A stretch of 64,000 nt of DNA from Otariodibacter oris. GTDB taxonomy: Bacteria > Pseudomonadota > Gammaproteobacteria > Enterobacterales > Pasteurellaceae. Positions 46,037-56,674 of the stretch are shown here, piece after piece. The translations under genes and the position numbers were made by a program. Under the pieces are notes generated by a model, which saw only the letters and a list, made by a program, of their open reading frames with translations, made no database searches and was not told where the DNA came from. The stretch covers positions 1,131,262-1,195,261 of the forward strand of contig NZ_CP016604.1 of assembly GCF_009684715.1 (NCBI RefSeq). Reading direction: 5' to 3'. Every line of letters starts with the position of its first letter. The stretch's first letter is position 1.

Positions 46037-47443
46037 ATGAAAAAGACGTTATATGAAAAATTATTTGATGCCCATATTGTTCATGAAGCGGAAGGTGAAA
46101 CACCACTACTCTATATTAATCGTCACCTTGTTCATGAAGTTACCTCACCACAAGCATTTGATGGACTTAGAGCAATGGGGCGAGCAGTAAGACAACCAAG
46201 CAAAACTGTTGCCACAATGGATCATAATGTACCGACCGATAGCCGAAAATTAGATGGTTCTGGAGAAATGGGGAAACTTCAGATGGTTGAATTGGCTAAA
46301 AATACGGAAGAATTTGGTATTCAGCTTTACGATATTAATCATATTAATCAAGGTATCGTCCATGTTATGGGGCCAGAACAAGGGCTAACCTTACCCGGTA
46401 TGACGATTGTTTGCGGCGATTCGCATACAGCAACTCATGGTGCATTTGGTGCATTAGCATTTGGGATTGGGACATCTGAAGTTGAACACGTACTTGCAAC
46501 TCAAACAGTCAAACAAGCTCGTGCTAAAAAAATGAAAATTGAGGTAAAAGGTAAAGTAAAACCGGGCATAACAGCAAAAGATATTGTGCTTGCAATCATT
46601 GGTAAAACAACCATGTCGGGTGGTACAGGCCACGTTGTTGAATTCTGCGGAGAAGCCATTACCGATTTATCTATGGAAGGCAGAATGACAGTATGTAATA
46701 TGGCAATCGAATTGGGTGCGAAATCAGGCATTATTGCACCCGATGAAACCACTTTCGCTTATTTAAAAGATCTTCCATCCTCTCCAAAAGGTAAAGATTG
46801 GGATGATGCCGTCGCTTATTGGAAAACATTACATACAGATGAAGGTGCCGAATTTGATACTGTAATCACTTTAGAGGCAAGTGAAATTCAACCTCAAATC
46901 ACTTGGGGAACAAATCCAGGGCAAGTGATTAGTGTCAATGATTATATTCCAAACCCTGAACATATTGCCGATCCAATAGAACGTCAATCAGCAGAAAAAG
47001 CTCTAGCCTACATGGATTTATCGCCAAGTACTAAATTAACTGATGTCACTATTGATAAAGTATTTATTGGTTCTTGTACCAATTCTCGTATAGAAGATCT
47101 GCGTGCCGCTGCAGCCATTGCCAAAGGTAGAAAAGTGGCAACGGGCGTTCAAGCTTTAGTTGTTCCAGGCTCTGGATTAGTCAAAGATCAAGCTGAAAAA
47201 GAAGGACTTGATAAAATCTTTATCAATGCAGGATTTGAATGGCGTCAACCAGGTTGCTCTATGTGCCTTGCAATGAATAACGACCGCTTAAAAAGTGGTG
47301 AGCGTTGTGCATCAACAAGTAACCGAAATTTTGAAGGACGTCAAGGACGTGGAGGCCGCACGCACTTAGTCAGTCCAGCAATGGCTGCCGCTGCTGCCAT
47401 CTTTGGAAAATTTGTAGACGTTAGACAATTAGACTTACAGTAA
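46037..47443 (+). CDS. leuC: 3-isopropylmalate dehydratase large subunit
   Basis: With LeuD, isomerises 2- to 3-isopropylmalate in leucine synthesis using a [4Fe-4S] cluster. 468 aa (E. coli 466). Landmarks: [10 protein letters not shown] near residue 58, [37 protein letters not shown] near 125, cluster ligands in [17 protein letters not shown] near 345 and [10 protein letters not shown] near 408. ATG 46037 is used; the in-frame GTG at 46025 overlaps the GTGGAG ribosome binding site. leuA and leuB are not in this window. Confidence 0.95.
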   Translation: MKKTLYEKLFDAHIVHEAEGETPLLYINRHLVHEVTSPQAFDGLRAMGRAVRQPSKTVATMDHNVPTDSRKLDGSGEMGKLQMVELAKNTEEFGIQLYDINHINQGIVHVMGPEQGLTLPGMTIVCGDSHTATHGAFGALAFGIGTSEVEHVLATQTVKQARAKKMKIEVKGKVKPGITAKDIVLAIIGKTTMSGGTGHVVEFCGEAITDLSMEGRMTVCNMAIELGAKSGIIAPDETTFAYLKDLPSSPKGKDWDDAVAYWKTLHTDEGAEFDTVITLEASEIQPQITWGTNPGQVISVNDYIPNPEHIADPIERQSAEKALAYMDLSPSTKLTDVTIDKVFIGSCTNSRIEDLRAAAAIAKGRKVATGVQALVVPGSGLVKDQAEKEGLDKIFINAGFEWRQPGCSMCLAMNNDRLKSGERCASTSNRNFEGRQGRGGRTHLVSPAMAAAAAIFGKFVDVRQLDLQ

Positions 47444-47527
47444 CTAGATTTCATCTAACAAGCGGTGAGTTCAATCACTATTTTTGCAAAAACGAAACTC
47501 ACCTGAATTAGACAACAGGAAGAATAT

Positions 47528-48133
47528 ATGACTAGAGAATTTAAACAACACACAGGAATAACTGTTCCTCTTGATGCTTCAAATGTAGATACTGATGCGA
47601 TAATCCCAAAACAATTTTTACAAAAAGTCACTCGTACAGGATTTGGCAAACATTTATTTCATGAATGGCGTTTTTTAGACGATGAAGGTAAGCAACCTAA
47701 CCCTGAATTTACCCTCAACTACCCTCGTTATCAAGGTGCAAGTATTTTACTCGCACGAGAGAATTTTGGTTGCGGTTCTTCGCGTGAACACGCTCCTTGG
47801 GCATTAGATGATTATGGAATCCGAGTAATCATTGCCCCAAGCTTTGCTGATATCTTTTATGGTAATAGTTTAAATAACCAACTTCTCCCTATTCGTTTAA
47901 GCGAACAAGAAGTCGATGAATTATTTCAATTTGTAACCAATCAGGATGGTGCTCAAATTACCGTTGATTTAGAAACACAAACTGTAACTGCAAATGGAAA
48001 AACCTATCATTTTGAAATCGATAGTTTCCGTCGTCATTGCCTACTTAATGGATTAGATAATATTGGACTTACCTTACAACATGAGGCAAAAATTGCAGAA
48101 TATGAAAGCAAAATACCCGCATTCCTTAGATAA
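47528..48133 (+). CDS. leuD: 3-isopropylmalate dehydratase small subunit
   Basis: 201 aa, the same length as E. coli LeuD. Carries the swivelling-domain signature [20 protein letters not shown] near residue 20, [21 protein letters not shown] near 75 and [10 protein letters not shown] near 115. It follows leuC by 84 bp; the spacer holds a single uptake word (ACAAGCGGTGAGTT). A shared hairpin separates it from the converging lon gene. Confidence 0.95.
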   Translation: MTREFKQHTGITVPLDASNVDTDAIIPKQFLQKVTRTGFGKHLFHEWRFLDDEGKQPNPEFTLNYPRYQGASILLARENFGCGSSREHAPWALDDYGIRVIIAPSFADIFYGNSLNNQLLPIRLSEQEVDELFQFVTNQDGAQITVDLETQTVTANGKTYHFEIDSFRRHCLLNGLDNIGLTLQHEAKIAEYESKIPAFLR

Positions 48134-48167
48134 TTATCAAGTGTAAGAAAATTTCTCTTACATAAAG

Positions 48168-48202
48168 AATCAGCCCTTAGATATCTTACCTAAGGGCTGA
48201 TT
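48168..48202. terminator. Hairpin between converging leuD and lon
   Basis: AATCAGCCCTTAG pairs with CTAAGGGCTGATT, 13 bp, loop of 9. Short T stretches on both sides; it probably ends both genes. A smaller hairpin (GTAAGA...TCTTAC, 48143-48161) precedes it. Confidence 0.7.
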
Positions 48203-48219
48203 GTATTTACAACTTACAA

Positions 48220-50625
48220 TTACTGAATTGCAGGTGTTGATTTAGTCTTTTTGACTTTAATTGCTTTCGTTGAATGTCCAACAACATCAATGCCTGCTGG
48301 TGGATTTTCTAATGCAATCGCCAATACTTCATCAATTGTTTCAACAGGATGAATATCTAATGCTTGTTTTGCATTTTCTGGGATTTCTTCAAGATCTTTT
48401 TCATTTTCTTTTGGAATAATCACAGTTTTGATACCACCACGGTGTGCAGCAAGTAATTTCTCTTTTAACCCACCTATTGGCAACACTTTACCACGTAAAG
48501 TAATTTCCCCAGTCATTGCAACATCTGCTCGTACTGGATTACCTGTTAAGCTAGAAACTAATGCCGTGCACATCGCAATCCCTGCACTTGGACCATCTTT
48601 AGGCGTTGCTCCTTCAGGTACGTGAATGTGGATGTCACGTTTTTCATAGAAGTCAGTCGCAATTCCTAATTTTTCAGATCTTGCTCGAACCACTGTCATG
48701 GCCGCTTGGATAGATTCTTTCATCACATCGCCTAAAGAACCGGTATAAGAGAATTTACCTTTACCCACAACAGATGCTGTTTCGATCGTCAATAAATCAC
48801 CACCGACTTCAGTCCACGCTAATCCTGTGACTTCACCAACACGATTTTGACTATCCATTTTACCGTAATCAAAACGCTGAACACCTAAATATTCTTTCAA
48901 ATTGTCACCTGAAACAGTGATAGATTTTAATTTCTTATCTAACACCAAGGCTTTTACTGCCTTACGGCAAATTTTCGCAATTTCACGCTCTAAATTACGT
49001 ACGCCAGCTTCACGAGTGTAATAACGAATAATGCCAAGGATTGCACTATCTTCAATCACTAACTCGTTATCTTTAATGCCGTTATTTTCCTTTTGTTTTG
49101 CTAACAAATGTTCTTTCGCAATATTCATTTTTTCATCTTCGGTGTAACCAGAAAGACGAATAACTTCCATACGATCAAGTAATGCAGGTGGAATATTCAT
49201 TGAATTTGATGTTGCAACAAACATCACATCAGATAAATCATAATCCACTTCTAAATAATGGTCATTAAAGGCTTTATTTTGTTCTGGGTCTAAAACTTCT
49301 AATAATGCAGATGCTGGATCGCCACGCATATCTTGTGCCATTTTATCGATTTCATCGAGTAAAAATAGCGGATTACGCACACCAACTTTTGCCATCTTCA
49401 TCATTAATTGACCAGGCATTGAACCGATGTAAGTACGACGGTGACCACGGATTTCAGCTTCATCACGTACACCACCTAATGCCATACGCACATATTTACG
49501 TCCTGTCGCATTCGCAATAGATTGACCCAATGAAGTTTTACCTACACCTGGAGGTCCAACTAAGCATAAAATTGGCCCTTTCAATTTATTTAAACGTGTT
49601 TGTACTGCAAGATATTCTAAAATACGCTCTTTCACACGTTCTAACCCATAATGGTCTTTATCTAAAATTTCTTGGGCTTTTTGCAAATCTTTCTTAACTG
49701 CTGACCGCTTGTGCCATGGCATTTGTAAGATCCAATCAATATAACCGCGAACAACCGTTGCCTCCGATGAACTTTGTGGCATAGCTTTTAATTTATTAAA
49801 CTCACCGTCCACTTTCTCTTGAACTTCTTTCGGTAATTTAGCCGCTTGAATCTTCTCTTTAAGTTTATCTAATTCACTCTGCTCTTGATCTTCACCATGC
49901 CCCAACTCTTTTTGAATTGCTTTAATTTGTTCATTCAAATAGTAATCACGTTGATTTTTTTCCATTTGTTGCTTAACACGGCTACGAATACGCCCTTCCA
50001 TTTCCAGCGTATCCATTTCTGTTGCCATAGCAACAAGTAAAGCTTCAAATCGTGCAATTAAATTGGGTTCTTCCAATAAAAGCTGTTTTTGTTTTACTGA
50101 TGCAACTAAATTTGCTGCCATCGTATCAGCCAAACGATCTTCTAAAGTAATTTTTTGTAACTTAGGTAAGATTTCCGCTGGAACCTTTTTATTTGCCTTA
50201 ACATAATTTTCAAATTCACTTAACGTTGTTTTAGCTATCGCTTTGAGTTCATCGCTTTCATCTTGATATTCTGAAATAAGTGGCTCTACACCTGCCCAAA
50301 AACCATTCTCATCATCATGAGCGTGATCAATCTTCCCTCTGACTTGACCTTCAACTAAAACTTTAACTGTACCATCTGGCAAGTTGAGCATTTGAATGAT
50401 ATTAGCAATGACACCTACACTGTACACATCATCCATTGTTGGATCTTCTTTATTGGGATCTTTCTGCGTAACTAAAAAAAGTTGTTTATTACTTTCCATT
50501 GCGGAACGCAATGCTTGAATAGATTTATCACGCCCAACAAATAAAGGCATAACCATAAATGGAAAGACCACCACATCTCTCAATGGTAGTAGTGGTAATT
50601 CAATTGTTTTTTTCTTTTTTGCCAT
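48220..50625 (-). CDS. lon: ATP-dependent Lon protease
   Basis: Cytoplasmic AAA+ serine protease for misfolded and regulatory proteins. 801 aa (E. coli 784). An N-terminal substrate domain ([22 protein letters not shown]) is followed by Walker A in [17 protein letters not shown] near residue 355, Walker [11 protein letters not shown] near 420, and the proteolytic domain with catalytic Ser in [19 protein letters not shown] near 678 and Lys in [16 protein letters not shown] near 721. An uptake word (GACCGCTTGT) lies in the coding sequence. A heat-shock-type promoter candidate precedes it. Confidence 0.97.
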   Translation of the reverse strand: MAKKKKTIELPLLPLRDVVVFPFMVMPLFVGRDKSIQALRSAMESNKQLFLVTQKDPNKEDPTMDDVYSVGVIANIIQMLNLPDGTVKVLVEGQVRGKIDHAHDDENGFWAGVEPLISEYQDESDELKAIAKTTLSEFENYVKANKKVPAEILPKLQKITLEDRLADTMAANLVASVKQKQLLLEEPNLIARFEALLVAMATEMDTLEMEGRIRSRVKQQMEKNQRDYYLNEQIKAIQKELGHGEDQEQSELDKLKEKIQAAKLPKEVQEKVDGEFNKLKAMPQSSSEATVVRGYIDWILQMPWHKRSAVKKDLQKAQEILDKDHYGLERVKERILEYLAVQTRLNKLKGPILCLVGPPGVGKTSLGQSIANATGRKYVRMALGGVRDEAEIRGHRRTYIGSMPGQLMMKMAKVGVRNPLFLLDEIDKMAQDMRGDPASALLEVLDPEQNKAFNDHYLEVDYDLSDVMFVATSNSMNIPPALLDRMEVIRLSGYTEDEKMNIAKEHLLAKQKENNGIKDNELVIEDSAILGIIRYYTREAGVRNLEREIAKICRKAVKALVLDKKLKSITVSGDNLKEYLGVQRFDYGKMDSQNRVGEVTGLAWTEVGGDLLTIETASVVGKGKFSYTGSLGDVMKESIQAAMTVVRARSEKLGIATDFYEKRDIHIHVPEGATPKDGPSAGIAMCTALVSSLTGNPVRADVAMTGEITLRGKVLPIGGLKEKLLAAHRGGIKTVIIPKENEKDLEEIPENAKQALDIHPVETIDEVLAIALENPPAGIDVVGHSTKAIKVKKTKSTPAIQ

Positions 50626-50660
50626 TTTATGTACTCTCCGAAAAATCTAATTTCTACATT

Positions 50661-50688
50661 ATGAGGGCGTATTTTGGAAAAACAAGAG
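50661..50688 (-). promoter_or_regulatory. Candidate sigma-32 promoter of lon
   Basis: Minus strand CTTGTTT, about 13 bp, then CCCTCATAAT, similar to the heat-shock pattern CTTGAAA-N13-CCCCATNT. Located about 36-63 bp before the start. lon is sigma-32 controlled in E. coli. Confidence 0.4.
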
Positions 50689-50777
50689 AAAAATAAGTAA
50701 TAAAATAAAAGCATTCAAAACCCACTTAAAAAATGCTATATTTAACATCAAGTTAAAGTTTTATTTGTAAATACAAA

Positions 50778-51413
50778 ATGGTGAATTATCAAGATATCAG
50801 TATTGCCCTAGCGGGTGTTTGTCAAACTGCAAGCTTGGTTCAGCAATTAGCGCATAATGGCTATACCTCTGAGGAATATCTTAAATATTCTTTTAGTTCT
50901 TTACTAGCCACTCAACCAGAAACAACCTTAGATGTTTATGATAATAACCTAAACCACTTGAAGCTGGGATTTGAAACTATCTTATCTCAATTTGGTGGAA
51001 GCCAAGGTAAAATTGATACTGAAATTGGGCGTTATTGGGTGGGCGTGTTGGCATTAAGTCAAAAGTTATCGAAAAACCCACAGGCTAAACAAGAACTTGC
51101 AAAACGTCTTGAAACACTTATCCACCAAAGAACCTTTTATGAGAATGATGGTGATCTGCTCAATGAACAAATGATTGCCAATATGGCAAATATATACAGT
51201 GAATGTATTAGCCCCCTTGGTGCTAGAATAAAAGTACTAGGTGTACCTAATTATCTTTCTCAACCTCATATTCAAAACAGTATAAGAGCCTCACTGTTAG
51301 CAGGTATCCGTGCCGGAATCCTATGGCAACAAGTGGGAGGCTCTCGATGGCAACTTTTTTTCTCTCGTAAGAAAATTTTAGCTACAGCACAGTCTTTATA
51401 TTCCTCGTTATAA
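50778..51413 (+). CDS. hflD: High frequency lysogenization protein HflD homologue
   Basis: 211 aa (E. coli 213). A peripheral membrane-associated protein that in E. coli affects lambda CII and lysogeny. Recognised by ISIALAGVCQTASLVQQLAHNG at the N terminus, YWVGVLALSQKL near residue 85 and SIRASLLAGIRAGILWQQVGGSRWQLFFSR at the C terminus. It precedes purB by 18 bp, the same order as E. coli; mnmA is not upstream here, lon is. Confidence 0.92.
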   Translation: MVNYQDISIALAGVCQTASLVQQLAHNGYTSEEYLKYSFSSLLATQPETTLDVYDNNLNHLKLGFETILSQFGGSQGKIDTEIGRYWVGVLALSQKLSKNPQAKQELAKRLETLIHQRTFYENDGDLLNEQMIANMANIYSECISPLGARIKVLGVPNYLSQPHIQNSIRASLLAGIRAGILWQQVGGSRWQLFFSRKKILATAQSLYSSL

Positions 51414-51416
51414 TAA

Positions 51417-52799
<1,383 letters not shown>

Positions 52800-52814
52800 A
52801 TTATTCACGTGATC

Positions 52815-52836
52815 TGGCCGCTTACACAAGCGGTCA
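52815..52836. terminator. Uptake-word inverted pair after purB
   Basis: TGGCCGCTTACACAAGCGGTCA: two uptake cores face each other around ACAC with one G-C/T mismatch pair. A compact hairpin without a T-run, likely to end hflD-purB or mark uptake. Confidence 0.55.
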
Positions 52837-52874
52837 GTTATCATTAAACTTATGCAAATTCTAAAGAGAATTTT

Positions 52875-53639
52875 ATGAAACAATCTATTCGCCATCATAA
52901 AATTATTGAATTAGTAAGCCAGCTAGGCTATGTCAGCACGGAAGAATTAGTTGCTGAGCTCAATGTCAGCTCACAGACTATTCGTCGAGATCTTAATGAA
53001 TTGGCTGAAAAAAATCTGATTCGTCGTCATCATGGTGGAGCCGCATCGCCGTCTAATTCAGAAAACAGTGATTATTCAGAACGGAAACAATTTTTCTCTT
53101 CTCAAAAAAATTGTATTGGGCAAGCTGTTGCTAACATGATCCCTAATGGATCCTCATTATTTATTGATATAGGCACAACACCAGAAGCAGTCGCATTTGC
53201 TCTGATGTCACATAAAGATCTAAGGGTTGTCACTAATAATCTGAATGCTGCTCACATATTATTACAAAAGGATGATTGCCAAGTCACTATTGCGGGCGGA
53301 GAACTTCGCTCGGATGGCGGTATTATTGGTGAAGCTACAGTGAATTTTATTAATCAATTCCGTTTAGATTATTGTATATTAGGAATCAGTGCCGTTGAGC
53401 TTGATGGATCAATGATGGATTACGATTATCATGAGGTTCAAGTAAAACGAGCATTAATGCGTAATGCAAGAAATGTAATATTAGTGACCGATCACTCTAA
53501 ATTTAAACGTAATGCTATTGTACGTTTAGGTGATCTAAAAGAAATTCATCATTTAGTTACAGATAAAGCATTACCCGCAGAATTACAGCATTACCTAAAT
53601 CATAGTGATGTTAATGTCCACATTTGTAACGATCTTTAA
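52875..53639 (+). CDS. glpR: Glycerol-3-phosphate regulon repressor
   Basis: DeoR-family repressor, 254 aa (E. coli GlpR 252). N-terminal HTH VSTEELVAELNVSSQTIRRD then LAEKNLIRRHHGGAASPS. C-terminal sugar-phosphate-binding domain with GSSLFIDIGTTPEAVAFAL near residue 93, VVTNNLNAAHILL near 120, AGGELRSDGGIIGEATVNFI near 140 and DYHEVQVKRALM near 185. The match to E. coli GlpR extends over the whole length. Its targets are not in this window. Its stop codon is followed directly by the ubiA start. Confidence 0.93.
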   Translation: MKQSIRHHKIIELVSQLGYVSTEELVAELNVSSQTIRRDLNELAEKNLIRRHHGGAASPSNSENSDYSERKQFFSSQKNCIGQAVANMIPNGSSLFIDIGTTPEAVAFALMSHKDLRVVTNNLNAAHILLQKDDCQVTIAGGELRSDGGIIGEATVNFINQFRLDYCILGISAVELDGSMMDYDYHEVQVKRALMRNARNVILVTDHSKFKRNAIVRLGDLKEIHHLVTDKALPAELQHYLNHSDVNVHICNDL

Positions 53640-54512
53640 ATGAAAGCACATTTTACTCAAGATAAATTGATCGCCTATGCACAATTAATGCGATTAGATA
53701 AACCGATTGGCACATTGTTATTGCTATGGCCAACACTATGGGCATTATTTACCGCAGCTAATGGCTTTCCTCCTTTATCCATTCTAGTGATTTTTGTACT
53801 CGGTGTTATTGTAATGAGAGCAGCGGGTTGCGTTATCAATGATTATGCTGATCGCAATATAGATGGTAGTGTAAAAAGAACATCGCAAAGACCACTTGCA
53901 ACGGGAAGAGCTACTGCCAAAGAGGCTAAAATCTTATTTATATTTCTTTTAGTTATTGCTTTTATCCTTGTGTTGCAACTTAATCTATACACGATTGGAT
54001 TATCAGTTATCGCCGCATTACTTGCTATGATTTATCCATTTATGAAGCGTTATACACATTTACCTCAATTTGTACTGGGTATGGCATTTGGCTGGTCTAT
54101 TCCAATGGCATTTGGGGCAATTAATCAATCATTGCCATTAGAATGTTGGCTACTCTTTTTTGCAAATTTAGCTTGGACAGTGGCTTATGATACTCAGTAT
54201 GCGATGGTGGATAGAGATGATGATCTTCGTATTGGAGTGAAATCAACCGCTATCTTATTTGCACAATACGATAATAAAATAGTTGCTTTGCTACAATTAT
54301 TTGCACTATTTCTTCTCATTACATTTGGCTATTTACGCCATTTTGGTGTGTTCTACTTTGTAGCACTGGTAATTACTACTACGCTATTTATTTACCAATG
54401 TAAACTAACCAAAAATAGAGATCGTGAGAATTGTTTTAAAGCCTTTTTAAACAATCACTATGTCGGCATGGGGATTTTTATTTCGATTGTGGTTGGCATT
54501 TTTACAGCATAG
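53640..54512 (+). CDS. ubiA: 4-hydroxybenzoate octaprenyltransferase
   Basis: Inner-membrane prenyltransferase of ubiquinone synthesis. 290 aa, same as E. coli. Two Asp-rich motifs are seen: [21 protein letters not shown] near residue 72 and the second [21 protein letters not shown] near 185. Start [27 protein letters not shown] is characteristic. ATG lies immediately after the glpR stop with no spacer, so translation is probably coupled. No ubiC upstream. Confidence 0.95.
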   Translation: MKAHFTQDKLIAYAQLMRLDKPIGTLLLLWPTLWALFTAANGFPPLSILVIFVLGVIVMRAAGCVINDYADRNIDGSVKRTSQRPLATGRATAKEAKILFIFLLVIAFILVLQLNLYTIGLSVIAALLAMIYPFMKRYTHLPQFVLGMAFGWSIPMAFGAINQSLPLECWLLFFANLAWTVAYDTQYAMVDRDDDLRIGVKSTAILFAQYDNKIVALLQLFALFLLITFGYLRHFGVFYFVALVITTTLFIYQCKLTKNRDRENCFKAFLNNHYVGMGIFISIVVGIFTA

Positions 54513-54553
54513 ATGCTGAAAATAAAATCAATCAATGATTTTTAGCATCTTTC
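54511..54553 (+). terminator. ubiA terminator
   Basis: AGATGCTGAAAAT pairs with ATTTTTAGCATCT (one bulge) across a 14-nt AT loop, then TTCC. It starts in the ubiA stop codon and ends just before the tRNA-Leu promoter. Confidence 0.6.
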
Positions 54554-54556
54554 CAC

Positions 54557-54585
54557 TTGCATAAAACGCTTAGTCTTTCTATAAT
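54557..54585 (+). promoter_or_regulatory. tRNA-Leu promoter
   Basis: TTGCAT, 17-bp spacer, TATAAT, then CACGCCCG, a GC-rich discriminator. It lies 17 bp before the tRNA 5' end. Confidence 0.8.
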
Positions 54586-54602
54586 CACGCCCGTATTTGA
54601 TT

Positions 54603-54689
54603 GCCAGTGTGACGAAATTGGTAGACGTAGCGGATTCAAAATCCGCCGCCCTTAAAAGCGTGCCGGTTCGAGTCCGGCCACTGGCACCA
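54603..54689 (+). tRNA. tRNA-Leu (CAA)
   Basis: 87-nt class II tRNA. Acceptor GCCAGTG pairs with CACTGGC, the anticodon arm GCGGATTCAAAATCCGC gives CAA (reads UUG), a long variable arm (CGCCCTTAAAAGCGTG) and T arm CCGGTTCGAGTCCGG are present, and CCA is encoded. Confidence 0.95.
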
Positions 54690-54707
54690 TTAACCAAATT
54701 CTTAAAG

Positions 54708-54738
54708 AAAAGCCTTTCATTGTTGAAAGGCTTTTTTT
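54708..54738 (+). terminator. tRNA-Leu terminator
   Basis: AAAAGCCTTTCA, TTGT loop, TGAAAGGCTTTT running into seven T. Strong Rho-independent terminator. Confidence 0.9.
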
Positions 54739-54905
54739 ATTATAAATTTCTAATCTTATTCGCCCATATTAATCAATATTACATAAGTTCCCCATTCTAT
54801 ACGTTCAATATACAAAACCTACTTGGTGTAGTAGAATCGCTCTCATCTTGTGTAATTAACATTTCTACACTACAAAATTAATATATTTCATAATGGGGGA
54901 ATAAT

Positions 54906-55844
54906 ATGAAAATAACGAGATTAAGTCCTAAAATTAAAGATGTTGGGGGTATACCGCTTACCCGTACTTTACCGAATATTGGCATTAAAACGATTGGTGC
55001 ATGGTGTTTTTTAGATCATGCTGGACCGACTACTTTTAAGAGAGGCGATAGAGGCATGCAAGTTGGACCTCATCCTCATACTAACCTACAAACATTTACT
55101 TGGATGATAGAAGGTGAAGTGCTTCATAAAGATAGTTTAGGCAATGAAAAAACTATTGATTCAAATCAAGTCAATCTAATGACAGCAGGTACAGGACCAA
55201 ATAGAGGGATTAGTCATACTGAACAAAGTGTTTTTGCTCTAAAAGAAACACATGAAGATTATGAACGTAACCTCAATATGGTGCAATTATGGATTGCTCT
55301 ACCTACTGATCAAGACATTGAAGCAAGTTTTGATTATTATCCTGAATTACCACATTGGACAGAAAATAAAGCTGAATTTACGCTAACTACAGGTAGTTAT
55401 ACGAGTCCTACTGGTACAGTTTATACAGCCCCAACCAAACAATATTCAAAATTAGTCGGTTTAGACGTTAATCTTGTGGAAGATGATGAAATAACCTTAA
55501 CCATAGAAAAAGGAATGCAATACGGTATTCTTATTATTGACGGTGAGTTAATTATTGATGGGGAAACTTACAATAAAACTGAACTTGTACATTTTGATAA
55601 TGAAGAAATAGAAAAAGTCGACAATATTATCGTTAAAGCCAATAAGGGAACTCGCTTTATGCTATTAGGGGGAGAACCATTGAAGAATAAGGTGCTGATG
55701 TGGTGGAACTTTGTGGCAGACAATAAGGCTGATTTGGAACAAGCTATAGAAGATTGGAACAATAATCACCCTCGATTTGGAAAAGTGAATTCGGAATTAG
55801 AGCGTACACCATCACCATTAATGCCAAGAGGTTTTAAAGGATAA
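54906..55844 (+). CDS. Pirin family protein
   Basis: 312 aa, bicupin fold. The pirin motif with metal ligands is visible: VGPHPHTNLQTFTWMIEGEVLHKDSLGN near residue 55 (two His, with a further His and Glu downstream) and NLMTAGTGPNRGISHTEQ near 95. The C-terminal cupin domain ends PLKNKVLMWWNFVADNKADLEQAIEDW, and a short tail contains PLMPRGFKG. Some pirins are quercetin dioxygenases, others bind regulators; the role here is unknown. Stands alone between two terminators. Confidence 0.88.
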   Translation: MKITRLSPKIKDVGGIPLTRTLPNIGIKTIGAWCFLDHAGPTTFKRGDRGMQVGPHPHTNLQTFTWMIEGEVLHKDSLGNEKTIDSNQVNLMTAGTGPNRGISHTEQSVFALKETHEDYERNLNMVQLWIALPTDQDIEASFDYYPELPHWTENKAEFTLTTGSYTSPTGTVYTAPTKQYSKLVGLDVNLVEDDEITLTIEKGMQYGILIIDGELIIDGETYNKTELVHFDNEEIEKVDNIIVKANKGTRFMLLGGEPLKNKVLMWWNFVADNKADLEQAIEDWNNNHPRFGKVNSELERTPSPLMPRGFKG

Positions 55845-55865
55845 TTATTCCTATCACTGTCTATA

Positions 55866-55904
55866 AAAAAGGCTATTTAGTGATTAAAACTAAATAGCCT
55901 TTTT
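55866..55904. terminator. Bidirectional terminator, pirin / FMN reductase
   Basis: AAAAAGGCTATTTAG pairs with CTAAATAGCCTTTTT around a 9-nt loop. A-run and T-run on both sides serve both converging genes. Confidence 0.88.
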
Positions 55905-55930
55905 ATTTAAGATACGAAATATTTTAATTC

Positions 55931-56446
55931 TTATCCAAGAAATTTCTCAACTTCACTTAATAATGGTTTCGCTACTTCATCAGAAAGTTTCCCTTCTTTG
56001 AAAACCTCATTGAAGCTAGCAATACTGTAACCTGAAACAACTTCTGCACCAAAAAATGGTAATGTTGATTTAGCTATTGCTAACGCATGAGCACCCGCAC
56101 CTTTACCTGGAGAAGTACTTAATAACATTACTTTTTTGTCTGCTAAAAAATTACGATTATGACGAGACAACCAATCTAATTGATTTTTAAAAAATGCTGT
56201 TAAATTACCATTGTGTTCTGCAACACTAATAATTAATTTATCCGCAGTAGCTAATTTCTCAGCTAATTTTTGAGTTGCAGCAGGAATCCCCTCTTTTTGT
56301 TCAATATCAAAGCTATATACAGGGGTATCGTAATCTGTTAAACGAATAACCTCGATATCTTTCCCTAATTTATTAGCTACATAATTCACTAAAGCGTGAT
56401 TGATCGAAACTGAACTATTACTTCCTGCAAATGCAATAATACTCAT
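55931..56446 (-). CDS. NADPH-dependent FMN reductase family protein
   Basis: 171 aa, flavodoxin-like fold. The FMN phosphate loop FAGSNSSVSINHALVNYVA near residue 6 and the family block ISVAEHNGNLTAFFKNQLDWLSR near 75 (usual form PEYNGSIPGVLKNAIDW) are visible, as is MLLSTSPGKGAGAHAL near 108. Probably reduces FMN or quinone-like compounds with NAD(P)H. Good ribosome binding site (AGAGGAAAAAATT). Single gene. Confidence 0.85.
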   Translation of the reverse strand: MSIIAFAGSNSSVSINHALVNYVANKLGKDIEVIRLTDYDTPVYSFDIEQKEGIPAATQKLAEKLATADKLIISVAEHNGNLTAFFKNQLDWLSRHNRNFLADKKVMLLSTSPGKGAGAHALAIAKSTLPFFGAEVVSGYSIASFNEVFKEGKLSDEVAKPLLSEVEKFLG

Positions 56447-56674
56447 AATTTTTTCCTCTTATTATTAATAACGTGCGCTGATTATAACACGTATGTTTTA
56501 TCTCCTTCATCAATATTTACTTTTTGGATCTGTATCTAATCTACTATTTTAAGAATTATGTGCTTAAGAGGTAACTTTCTAAATATATTTTACAAAAGGT
56601 CGCCAGTAAATCTGTCGAAACTTTTTCATATATCCGCTATAATTTCGTACAATTTGATTTTGTACATTATCACC

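Noticed and set aside
54597-54881. 94-codon open frame across tRNA-Leu
   Set aside because: It reads through the tRNA gene and its terminator; the peptide is the translated tRNA (SVPVRVRPLAP) plus low-complexity sequence.
56558-56674. N-terminal 39-residue extension of the ClC exchanger
   Set aside because: The extension lacks a ribosome binding site and overlaps the likely promoter; ATG 56675 gives the usual length.
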